Counted from the first letter of the stretch, positions 6,954 to 12,837 are shown. The stretch: DNA of 14,155 bases from Dehalococcoidia bacterium (GCA_021296025.1 JAGWBF010000034.1:501-14655); one strand, 5' to 3'. Notes: generated by a model not told the origin, from the sequence alone. Numbers and translations are program-made.

Positions 6954-7640
6954 TCACTTGGAGTCCTTTGGAAGGAACGGGATAATCTTTTCGGCAAAGG
7001 AGGCCATGTTGCGGCTCTGCACCCAAACGTGGCCGTTACCCCGGAACTTCATCACCAGTCCCTCGCCGCCAACTACCAGGGAGCGGAGGCCTCCCACCTT
7101 GCCTATGGAGTACTCCACATCGTCGGTGAAGGCCACCAGGTGTCCCGTGTCCACCACCAGCTCCTGCCCCGGTGACACCCCCACCTGCTTGATTCCACCG
7201 TAGGAGTCCACGTAGATGGTGCCCCGGTCGCCCTCGGTGTAGGCCCGGAGAAAGAAGAGGCTTTCACCGCTGAAGAACCCCCGGAAGCCCTGGAACTGGG
7301 CATCTATCTGAACGTTGGGCGTGCAAGCCAGGAAGGAACCCGACTGCACGAACAGGTTTTCGCTGCCTTCCACATCGAAGGGCACGATGTCTCCGGGCGA
7401 GGTTGGGGCCAAGCTAACCCATCCACCCTCGGCGCCCGCCGTAAAGGTGTTTACGAAGAAGGACTCGCCGCCGATCATGCGCTTCAACCCACCGAACAGG
7501 CCCCCGCCTCCCATTCCCGTCTTCATCTCCACACCCTGCTGGGCCACCAGCGCCCCCGGTTCAGCCTTTATCTGCTCGCCAGAAGCCAGCTCCACGTTCA
7601 ACAAGGCGTAGCTGGCTTCAAAATCGATGGATGTTTTCAT
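6954..7640 (-). CDS. AIM24/TIGR00266-family protein
   Basis: 228 residues, the usual length for TIGR00266. Recognisable family segments are the Gly-rich loop at 41-51 followed by MIGGESFF (55-62), GSFLAC (101-106), a long beta-rich middle, VDTGHLVAF (163-171), and the C-terminal GGEGLVMKFRGNGHVWVQSR (191-210). The protein is predicted to be a soluble beta-structure without signal peptide or membrane helix. The family is named after a yeast mitochondrial protein, and the role in bacteria is unknown. SD GAGGAG lies directly before the ATG. It is the first gene of the minus-strand trio, followed after 61 bp by the PHP gene; a functional link between them is not known. Confidence 0.88.
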   Translation of the reverse strand: MKTSIDFEASYALLNVELASGEQIKAEPGALVAQQGVEMKTGMGGGGLFGGLKRMIGGESFFVNTFTAGAEGGWVSLAPTSPGDIVPFDVEGSENLFVQSGSFLACTPNVQIDAQFQGFRGFFSGESLFFLRAYTEGDRGTIYVDSYGGIKQVGVSPGQELVVDTGHLVAFTDDVEYSIGKVGGLRSLVVGGEGLVMKFRGNGHVWVQSRNMASFAEKIIPFLPKDSK

Positions 7641-7896
7641 AGCTCCTCTTCACGCACCATCCTACAAGGGGAATGATAGCAGATTGCCCGGGGCGCTGTG
7701 CCGACTCCGGGCTTGCCAACCGCTGGGCGAGCAGTCAGTCAAGCTACTTGTATTAGATGCTGCCTCAACAAGAATAGTTGTTATCAAAGCAAATGGGCGT
7801 TTCTCTTTAATATAGACCGGGATCAGCAAGTGTGCGGAAGCCCCCGGACAGGGTAGGAACGGGAGCTAAGCACCGACGAGACGCAAGAAGGCATTC

Positions 7897-7919
7897 TTGT
7901 TAAATGCAGCCTTTAACAA
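7897..7919. repeat. 8-bp inverted repeat, operator- or hairpin-like
   Basis: TTGTTAAA (7897-7904) and TTTAACAA (7912-7919) are perfectly complementary around a 7-nt centre. The right arm contains TTAACA (7913-7918), which with TATATT (7937-7942) at 18-nt spacing makes a possible plus-strand promoter; a protein bound here would cover its -35 box. Whether it is DNA-level or RNA-level cannot be told. Confidence 0.45.
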
Positions 7920-8017
7920 AGACTGGGTTGTCACGATATATTAAAGGGAGCCTTTCATTCAGCACAGGCGCCGGCAGTCCATCTAACTAGTCCCTCCAAA
8001 GCAAGTTGCTGTTTCCA

Positions 8018-8046
8018 TTGACACGCCTATTGACCAAGGCTACGCT
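8018..8046 (+). promoter_or_regulatory. Weak promoter candidate for the repeat lipoprotein
   Basis: A perfect TTGACA (8018-8023) is followed, after 17 nt, by TACGCT (8041-8046), which matches only three of six -10 positions. It lies about 105 bp upstream of the lipoprotein ATG. The alternative is the TTAACA/TATATT pair at 7913-7942. Confidence 0.28.
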
Positions 8047-8151
8047 GGCATAGCTGTCAGAAACCACCCGGCGGGCGATGGGCAATCCTATCCCACCCAA
8101 GTTGGCGCCCTTCTTGCAAGGCGGCTGGCAATCATTCTAGAGAGGAAATCA

Positions 8152-9030
8152 ATGTCACTCAGAATCGCCCTGATGCTTGTCGTATTGATCATAGCCTCGA
8201 TGACCCTTGCCGCCTGCGGTGGGTCGCCGGACCCCACGAACACACCCGCTCCGACGGCTACCGCCACCCCCGCGCCAACTGCCACACCCGAACCCACGCC
8301 CACTCCGTCGCCGACAGCATCGCCTGTCCCAACTCCAACCCTTGCGCCCTCAGCAACACCGGTTCCAACTCCAACCCCTGCGCCCACAGCCACATCTGCG
8401 CCTGATCCGACCGAATCCCCTGACGTAATGGAACCGCCCAGCACCGGAGAAGGCATGCCGGGCAGCGCGATAATCGAGTTGTTCACCGAACAAGAGATCG
8501 CCTGCATCAACGCTGAGCTAGGCGAAGAGACCTTCCAAGCCCTCATGGAGGAGCCAGTCTCGGCAGCCAGCCCAGATTTCCAGTTCCCCTTCCATTGCCT
8601 GAGCCAGGAAGCTGCCATCGGACTGACCGTAAACCTGTTGTCCGGCCAGGCCGGGGGATTGACACCTGAGAGCCAGTCCTGCTTGCAGGGGTTCTATGCG
8701 GAATACGGCGTTGAACCCGACGCAGAAGACCTGGCAGCAGTCATTGAGTACAGCTTGAGGCTTTTCTTGTGCCTCACTGACGAAGAAGCTGAGGCCCTGG
8801 AGGACCCTTCGGACCCCACCGCGGGATTGCCCAAGCCTTCTGAGCTGCGCTGCATATCCGAGCACATAGACATAGGGAACCTCGCTACGGTCATAGAAGC
8901 GTTCCTGCTATCCTTTGGAGGCGAGCTGGGTGGGGAACCTTCCCAGGAGATGATGGAGGCCATGACCGGTATGATGGCCGCAGCCTCGGCCTGCAACCTT
9001 GACCTCGCCGGCCTTGGAACACCCGGTTAG
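8152..9030 (+). CDS. Lipoprotein with Pro/Thr linker and three Cys-pair repeats, function unknown
   Basis: 292 residues. The signal peptide ends in LAAC with the lipid-bearing Cys at 22. Residues 25-90 are an extended Thr/Pro/Ala linker that would lift the rest away from the membrane. The remaining part (about 105-285) is acidic and helical, with six Cys: C118, C149, C177, C207, C234 and C281. The odd ones (118, 177, 234) are 59 and 57 residues apart and each sits in a similar context (acidic helix, C, then I or L). This makes three repeats of nearly 60 residues with one Cys pair each, probably disulfide-bonded after export. No known family was recognised. SD AGAGG lies 6 nt before the ATG. 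Its 3' end overlaps the start of the DNA glycosylase gene by about 30 bp if that gene starts at 8999. Confidence 0.75.
   Translation: MSLRIALMLVVLIIASMTLAACGGSPDPTNTPAPTATATPAPTATPEPTPTPSPTASPVPTPTLAPSATPVPTPTPAPTATSAPDPTESPDVMEPPSTGEGMPGSAIIELFTEQEIACINAELGEETFQALMEEPVSAASPDFQFPFHCLSQEAAIGLTVNLLSGQAGGLTPESQSCLQGFYAEYGVEPDAEDLAAVIEYSLRLFLCLTDEEAEALEDPSDPTAGLPKPSELRCISEHIDIGNLATVIEAFLLSFGGELGGEPSQEMMEAMTGMMAAASACNLDLAGLGTPG
8326..8397 (+). repeat. Two imperfect 36-nt direct repeats in the Pro/Thr linker
   Basis: 8326-8361 and 8362-8397 are identical at 30 of 36 positions and in frame (12 codons each). They encode part of the Thr/Pro linker. Such in-frame repeats can expand or shrink by slippage or recombination and so vary linker length between strains. 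Confidence 0.7.
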
Positions 9031-9694
9031 GAACCACCTGCTCCTTCGGATATACCACCGACTATTCGAAGCCTATGGCCCCCAGGGGTGGTGGCCGGCG
9101 GACACAAAGCTGGAGGTGGTGCTGGGAGCCATCCTGACCCAGTCGGTGGCCTGGAGGGGCGTGGAGCGTGCCCTAGCCAACCTGGAGGAGGCCGGGCGCA
9201 CCTCCGTGGAGGCCCTTCAGGCTATCCCCGAAGGGGACTTGGCGAAGCTCCTCCGGCCATCGGGCTACTTCAACGCCAAGGCACGGAAGGTAAAGGCCTT
9301 CATCAGCCATCTATGGGACCGCTATGACGGCGATCTGGATGCCATGCTGTCGAAGAACATGGTGGAGCTTCGCGCCGAGCTCCTTTCCATCTACGGCATC
9401 GGCGAGGAGACTGCCGACGACATCATCCTCTATGCGGCTGGGCAGCCATCCTTCGTGATCGACAGCTACACCCGCCGGATACTGCAGCGCCTCCGAATCA
9501 CGCCTCCCACGAACAGCTACGCCGGCTACCAGGCCCTCTTCCATGACAGCCTGCCCGCCGACGCCGTGCTGTTCAACGAGTATCATGCCCTTCTCGACCA
9601 GCACGCCAAGGCTACCTGCCGCAAGGAGCCTCTCTGCTCCTCCTGCTGCCTCCTGGACTTGTGTCCCACCGGCGCTGGGCGCGCCGAGCGCTAG
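8999..9694 (+). CDS. Endonuclease III-like HhH-GPD DNA glycosylase with 4Fe-4S cluster
   Basis: 231 residues from the longest start. ILTQSVAWRGVERAL (45-59) and the helix-hairpin-helix IYGIGEETAD (131-140) are typical, and the catalytic Asp is D155 in VIDSYTRR. The C-terminal Cys set C207, C213, C216 and C222 (with extra C217) fits a 4Fe-4S loop with Cx5C-x2-C-x5-C spacing. At the place where endonuclease III has its lyase Lys (GxGxKTA) this protein has Glu, so it is probably a monofunctional glycosylase of the COG2231/MagIII-like group. By family this means base excision repair, possibly of alkylated purines; the substrate is inferred only. The start is unsettled: TTG at 8999 (overlapping the lipoprotein gene by 32 bp) or TTG at 9014, neither with a good SD; the family N-terminus aligns from about residue 12. 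Confidence 0.85.
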   Translation: MTSPALEHPVRNHLLLRIYHRLFEAYGPQGWWPADTKLEVVLGAILTQSVAWRGVERALANLEEAGRTSVEALQAIPEGDLAKLLRPSGYFNAKARKVKAFISHLWDRYDGDLDAMLSKNMVELRAELLSIYGIGEETADDIILYAAGQPSFVIDSYTRRILQRLRITPPTNSYAGYQALFHDSLPADAVLFNEYHALLDQHAKATCRKEPLCSSCCLLDLCPTGAGRAER

Positions 9695-9699
9695 TCATG

Positions 9700-9728
9700 T
9701 TGACACCCCGGTACCTCCCGGCTAGAAT
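9700..9728 (+). promoter_or_regulatory. Sigma-70-type promoter of the thiamin salvage operon
   Basis: TTGACA (9700-9705), a 17-nt spacer and TAGAAT (9723-9728) give a perfect -35 box and a 5/6 -10 box, directly after the stop of the upstream glycosylase gene. Transcription would begin near 9735, a few nucleotides before the riboswitch. This is the best promoter in the window. Confidence 0.85.
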
Positions 9729-9750
9729 ATCTGGAAATTGATGAATCTAG

Positions 9751-9851
9751 GCCCGTAGGGGAGCTTGGTTTAGCCAGGCTGAGAGGGCGGCCGAGGGATG
9801 CCGCCGACCCTTGCGAACCTGATCTGGGTAATGCCAGCGTAGGGAATTGGC
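9751..9851 (+). ncRNA. TPP riboswitch aptamer (THI element)
   Basis: The conserved THI-box segments are all present: GGGGAGC (9758-9764), GCTGAGAG (9778-9785), GACCC then GAACCTGATCTGGGTAATGC (about 9806-9834), and CAGCGTAGGGA (9835-9845). P3 forms from GCTTGG/CCAGGC around TTTAG. A GC-rich side hairpin GGCGGC/GCCGCC (P3a) lies between the pyrimidine-binding and P4/P5 parts. P1 can be drawn as 9751-9756 with 9846-9851 (GCC/GGC plus two more pairs and one mismatch). The aptamer binds thiamin pyrophosphate. Placed ahead of a terminator and the transporter, tenA and thiD genes, it is expected to switch the operon off when TPP is plentiful. Confidence 0.97.
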
Positions 9852-9880
9852 AACGGTGCACACCGGATTCCATGGATTAG

Positions 9881-9909
9881 AAGCTGCCAGTCCCGCTGGC
9901 GGCTTTTTT
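9881..9909 (+). terminator. Riboswitch-controlled intrinsic terminator
   Basis: Stem 9881-9890 with 9896-9905 (AAGCTGCCAG against CTGGCGGCTT, one G-U pair), a 5-nt loop TCCCG, and a run of six T (9904-9909). The 5' arm segment 9885-9890 (TGCCAG) can instead pair with TTGGCA at 9847-9852, at the aptamer's P1 3' strand, giving an antiterminator. The two foldings exclude each other, as expected for ligand-dependent termination. The T-run ends 5 nt before the start codon of the first gene. Confidence 0.9.
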
Positions 9910-9914
9910 GATTT

Positions 9915-10697
9915 ATGGAATCGACCCACACCAAGATACGGACCACCAGTATTCACAAGGCCTTCTATGAGAATGGCGCACATCTGTCTGCCCTGGCCGG
10001 AGTGGACTTCCACGCCAGCGACCGCGAGTTCGTCAGCATCATAGGCCCCAGCGGCTGCGGCAAGAGCACCCTCCTGAACATCATCGCCGGCCTCGACCAG
10101 CCCGATGCGGGAAGTGTGGAGCTGTACGGAGCCACCACGGCCCAAAGACTGGGGTCCGTCGGGTACATGCAGCAGAAGGACCTGCTGATGCCCTGGCGTA
10201 GCGTCCTGGACAACTGCATTCTGGGTCTGGAGATACAGGGCGTGCCTCGCGGGGAGGCCCGGACCCGGGCAAGGGCCCTGCTCGCCCCCTTTGGGCTGGA
10301 GGGCTTCGAGGGCTACCTGCCCCATGCCCTGTCCGGGGGGATGCGTCAGCGGGCGGCCTTCCTGCGGACCGTGCTCCTAGACCATGATGTAGTTCTCCTG
10401 GACGAACCCTTCGGCGCCCTCGATGCCCTCACCCGCTCCCACATGCAGTCGTGGCTGCTGGGCCTGAGGGAGGACCTGAAGAAGACCATCGTCCTCGTAA
10501 CCCACGATGTGGATGAGGCAGTGCTTCTGTCCGACCGGGTCTATGTGCTGACGGCAAGTCCGGGGACAGTCCGCACCGTGGCCGAAGTAAAGCTCCCCAA
10601 GCCCCGCAGCATGGAGATGGTGGGGGACAGCGCCTTCGTGAAGCTGAAGCTGGAGCTCCTATCAGCCCTGGGGAGCCTGGGGAGCCGGGTACGATGA
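9915..10697 (+). CDS. thiZ: ThiZ-like ABC transporter ATP-binding protein (thiamin pyrimidine uptake)
   Basis: 260 residues, in the SsuB/TauB/ThiZ group. Walker A is GPSGCGKST at 44-52, the Q-loop is MQQKDLLMPW at 85-94, the signature LSGGM is at 139-143, Walker B is VVLLDE at 159-164, the D-loop follows (ALD at 168-170), and the switch His is H197. It should power the transporter formed with the next two genes; substrate assignment to a thiamin precursor comes from the TPP riboswitch and from thiY-like, tenA and thiD neighbours. The ATG lies 5 nt after the terminator's T-run and has no SD; no other start fits the frame before the conserved region. The gene ends in an ATGA overlap with the permease gene, so the two are coupled. 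Confidence 0.9.
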   Translation: MESTHTKIRTTSIHKAFYENGAHLSALAGVDFHASDREFVSIIGPSGCGKSTLLNIIAGLDQPDAGSVELYGATTAQRLGSVGYMQQKDLLMPWRSVLDNCILGLEIQGVPRGEARTRARALLAPFGLEGFEGYLPHALSGGMRQRAAFLRTVLLDHDVVLLDEPFGALDALTRSHMQSWLLGLREDLKKTIVLVTHDVDEAVLLSDRVYVLTASPGTVRTVAEVKLPKPRSMEMVGDSAFVKLKLELLSALGSLGSRVR

Positions 10698-11542
10698 AGG
10701 GCCCGACAGGCATGAACGACGTCGAGAGGGCCCCGGGGCCCTACGCAGCTCCCAGGGTAGGCGCTGGCATCCGCACCTCCCTGGTCCGGTGGGCGCCCGT
10801 TGCCGTCATTGCAATCGCCGCCGTGGGCATATGGGAGGCGGTGGTGGCCCTGGAGGATATCCCAAACTGGAAACTCCCCGCCCCTTCCGCCATCGCAGAT
10901 GCCCTTTGGGGAGACCGGGGAGACCTTGCCCGGCACACATGGGTAACCCTGAAAGAGGTGCTGATTGGGTTCGGAATCGCCCTGGGCGCGGGCCTCCTGC
11001 TGGCAACCCTTATCCACATGTCCCGCACCATGGAGCGCGTAATCTACCCGCCGGCCATCGCCTCCCAGACCCTTCCCATAATCGTGATCGCACCGTTGCT
11101 GCTGGCTTGGGTTGGGTACGGCCTCCAGCACAAGGTCGTCGTGGTAGCCCTCATCTCTTTCTTTCCCATCCTGGTCAACACCGTGGATGGACTCAGGTCC
11201 ACCGACGGGGACTTGCTGAACCTGATGCGAGCTTTGGGGGCGAACCGGTGGCAGATGTTTATTAAGGCCCAGGTGCCCCATGGGCTGCCCTACATGTTTT
11301 CGGGAATCAAGATAGCTGTCACGGCGAGTGTCATTGGCGCCGTGGTAGGTGAATGGGTCGGTTCCAGCGAAGGGCTGGGCTACCTGGCCCTCAGGTCCAA
11401 GTCCCAGTTCCTCACGGAACGGGTGTATGCCGCCATCTTCCTGCTGGGCGTAATGGGAGTGGTGCTGTTCCTTGCGGCAGGTCTCGCCCAGAGAGTCCTG
11501 GTGCCCTGGCACGGTCGCCAGCGCGGAGGTCCAAATACGTAA
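10694..11542 (+). CDS. thiX: ThiX-like ABC transporter permease
   Basis: 282 residues, BPD_transp_1 family. Six hydrophobic segments can be seen at about 32-53, 87-108, 118-142, 146-166, 203-224 and 245-267. The EAA-type cytoplasmic loop that docks on the ATPase is at about 178-198 (ALGANRWQMFIKAQVP). It forms the membrane channel of the uptake system with the preceding ATPase; related permeases carry sulfonates, taurine or hydroxymethylpyrimidine, and the thi context favours the last. The ATG overlaps the ATPase stop (ATGA, 4 bp). A second in-frame ATG at 10712 is possible but lacks the overlap. A purine-rich GGGGAG about 12 nt upstream may act as SD. Confidence 0.9.
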   Translation: MKGPTGMNDVERAPGPYAAPRVGAGIRTSLVRWAPVAVIAIAAVGIWEAVVALEDIPNWKLPAPSAIADALWGDRGDLARHTWVTLKEVLIGFGIALGAGLLLATLIHMSRTMERVIYPPAIASQTLPIIVIAPLLLAWVGYGLQHKVVVVALISFFPILVNTVDGLRSTDGDLLNLMRALGANRWQMFIKAQVPHGLPYMFSGIKIAVTASVIGAVVGEWVGSSEGLGYLALRSKSQFLTERVYAAIFLLGVMGVVLFLAAGLAQRVLVPWHGRQRGGPNT

Positions 11543-11576
11543 CGGCCAGATACATAACGAAATGGGAGGTGTCACG

Positions 11577-12584
11577 ATGATGCTCCGGGGAAAGAAATGG
11601 GTACTGTGGCTGCTTGCGCCATTGCTCTTGGGGATTGCCGTTGCCTGCGGAGGCGGCGAGGAGGAGGTCGTCCAGGTCCAGCTCGCTCTGGACTGGTACC
11701 CCAATGCCAACCACACCGGCCTGTATGTAGCCTTCGAGCGGGGTTACTTCGAGGATGAGAACCTGGAAGTGGAGATGTACACCCCATCGGACCCGTCGAC
11801 GGTGAACGCCACCGTGGCTGCCGGGTCTGACGATTTCGGCATCAACTACCAGCCCGACGTTCTCATTGCCCGCTCCCAGGGTGTGCCCGTTGTGTCCATA
11901 GCCGGGATCGTGCAGCACCCCCTGAACTCGGTGCAGAGCTTGGCTTCATCCAACATCACCAGGCCCAGAGACCTGGTGGGGAAGAAGGTGGGCTATCCGG
12001 GAATCCCCACCAACGAACCCCTGCTGGACACCATGCTCAGGTTCGATGGAGTTGAGGAAGGTCTGGGCGCCGTGGAACTGGTCAACGTGGGCTTCAACCT
12101 GGCCGAGTCCCTGATTGATGACCGGGTGGATGCCTGCATAGGGTGCTACTTCAGCCACGAGTCCATCCTGATGGAGAACCAGGGGTACCCGGTCAACGTC
12201 ATGCGCCTGGAGAATTTCGGGGTGCCTGACTACTATGAGCTGGTCCTGGTGACGAGCGAGGATATGCTCGAGGAGAACCCTGACATCGTGCAGCGGTTCG
12301 TCAGGGCGGTGACCCGGGGCTACGCCGATGCCGCCGCTGACCCCGACACCGCCATAGAGATACTCTTGAGCGCTGCGGGAGAAGATGTGGACGCCGATAT
12401 CGAACGCCCCGGGATCAAGGTGATCGCACCCCTGTGGACTGAAGGGGCGCCCGTGGGCTGGCAGACCGAGGAGAAGTGGGCCAACTTCGCCCAATGGCTG
12501 CTGGACAACAACCAGGTGGAGGAAGCTGTGGATGCTGGAGCAGCCTTCACTAACGAGTTCGTGGAGGAAGCCAGCGGCCAGTAA
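11577..12584 (+). CDS. thiY: ThiY-like substrate-binding lipoprotein (NMT1/THI5-like)
   Basis: 335 residues from the chosen start. The signal peptide ends in AVAC with the lipidated Cys at 24. The mature part begins with LDWYPNANHTGLYVA (38-52), the hallmark of NMT1/THI5-like pyrimidine-binding proteins, followed by GYF (56-58). KVGYPGIPTNEP (137-148) lies in the ligand cleft. The CCCFC motif of the yeast HMP synthase Thi5 is absent (the matching area reads FGVPDYYELVLVTS), so this is a transport protein, not a synthase. Bacterial ThiY binds formylaminomethyl-methylpyrimidine. C187 and C190 in DACIGCYF are unusual. The start at 11577 is set by a strong SD (GGGAGG, 9-14 nt upstream) and the signal peptide; longer in-frame readings run back into the permease gene. 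Confidence 0.92.
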   Translation: MMLRGKKWVLWLLAPLLLGIAVACGGGEEEVVQVQLALDWYPNANHTGLYVAFERGYFEDENLEVEMYTPSDPSTVNATVAAGSDDFGINYQPDVLIARSQGVPVVSIAGIVQHPLNSVQSLASSNITRPRDLVGKKVGYPGIPTNEPLLDTMLRFDGVEEGLGAVELVNVGFNLAESLIDDRVDACIGCYFSHESILMENQGYPVNVMRLENFGVPDYYELVLVTSEDMLEENPDIVQRFVRAVTRGYADAAADPDTAIEILLSAAGEDVDADIERPGIKVIAPLWTEGAPVGWQTEEKWANFAQWLLDNNQVEEAVDAGAAFTNEFVEEASGQ

Positions 12585-12620
12585 GCGGCGATTCACCCTC
12601 ACCCGAACCCTCTACTATGC

Positions 12621-12662
12621 CTGTCCGTTCGACCTTCGATTTCCCTCAGGTCGAACGGACAG
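12621..12662. repeat. 15-bp perfect inverted repeat, REP-like palindrome
   Basis: CTGTCCGTTCGACCT (12621-12635) pairs perfectly with AGGTCGAACGGACAG (12648-12662) around a 12-nt loop. The pattern CCGTTCGnCCTTCGA...CTCAGGnCGAACGG strongly resembles a palindrome found in the intergenic regions of many bacteria; the variable stem position is changed on both arms so pairing is kept. No T-run follows, so it is not a standard terminator. Lying between thiY and tenA it could protect the upstream mRNA or lower expression of the downstream genes. Confidence 0.8.
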
Positions 12663-12720
12663 CCCAGACCCAGGTTACGCAAGGGTTTCTGTAAGCAGGA
12701 ACCTGCCTTGGCCCGCAGCA

Positions 12721-12769
12721 CGGTGGTGAGGGGCGTAGACTCCCGCTTTCGCGGGAGTGACGGTGGTGA
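12721..12769. repeat. 9-bp direct repeats flanking the second hairpin
   Basis: CGGTGGTGA occurs at 12721-12729 and again at 12761-12769, exactly 40 bp apart, with the 8-bp-stem hairpin between them. It could be a target duplication from a small mobile palindrome, but the right copy may simply be the usual tail of this repeat family. Confidence 0.35.
12739..12758. repeat. 8-bp-stem palindrome of the CTCCCGC/GCGGGAG type
   Basis: ACTCCCGC (12739-12746) and GCGGGAGT (12751-12758) form a perfect stem around TTTC. Followed by GACGGTGG, it matches a palindromic repeat very common in bacterial intergenic DNA (TCCCGC-GAAA-GCGGGA in the other orientation). It is a second, separate hairpin in the spacer before tenA. 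Confidence 0.75.
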
Positions 12770-12837
12770 CCAAGAATTAGAGGGTTGTACAAGATTCTCC
12801 TCGAGGGCGAGGGGAAGTTGAATTGGAGGATGCGCAT

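Larger units (their letters stand above)
7641..8151. other. 511-bp intergenic region between divergent genes
   Basis: No convincing gene is seen here: the short open frames lack SD sites and family resemblance. It must hold promoters for the AIM24-family gene (leftward) and the repeat lipoprotein (rightward). It is more AT-rich than its surroundings, especially about 7740-7950. Visible elements are a 6-bp inverted repeat GCCCGG/CCGGGC (7686-7691 and 7707-7712), AACAA/TTGTT (7767-7771 and 7778-7782), an 8-bp inverted repeat at 7897-7919, and two weak promoter candidates. No known riboswitch, tRNA, SRP RNA or 6S RNA pattern was recognised. Confidence 0.6.
12606..12786. repeat. Spacer bounded by a 9-bp inverted repeat, between thiY and tenA
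   Basis: AACCCTCTA (12606-12614) and TAGAGGGTT (12778-12786) are perfectly complementary and enclose both hairpins of this spacer, which makes a MITE-like arrangement of 181 bp. A 9-bp match in a 250-bp spacer can easily be chance, and no target duplication was found outside it. The sequence before it (about 12592-12604, CACCCTCACCC) resembles a common intergenic repeat start. Confidence 0.28.

Noticed and set aside
7627..7815. Small plus-strand frame of 62 codons in the intergenic region
   Set aside because: It starts inside the AIM24-family gene on the other strand, has no SD and no recognisable features.
8088..8618. Minus-strand Gly/Val-rich repetitive protein
   Set aside because: This is the antisense reading of the Thr/Pro linker of the lipoprotein; the (GVGVG) pattern arises from the ACN/CCN codons on the other strand.
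8999..9694. Adenine glycosylase MutY or true endonuclease III (nth)
   Set aside because: No MutY-specific C-terminal domain is present, and the lyase Lys of Nth is absent; the more general HhH-GPD call is safer.
10541..11716. Long minus-strand open frame of 391 codons opposite the transporter genes
   Set aside because: It is antisense to clearly conserved permease and binding-protein genes, has no recognisable domain, and its composition (rich in Gly, Pro, His, Gln) is typical of a shadow frame in GC-rich DNA.
11577..12584. HMP synthase of the THI5 type
   Set aside because: The CCCFC motif is missing and the protein has a lipoprotein signal and sits with an ABC permease and ATPase.
12606..12786. 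A true MITE with terminal inverted repeats
   Set aside because: Only 9 bp of terminal match and no outside target duplication; kept as a low-confidence repeat, not called as a mobile element.
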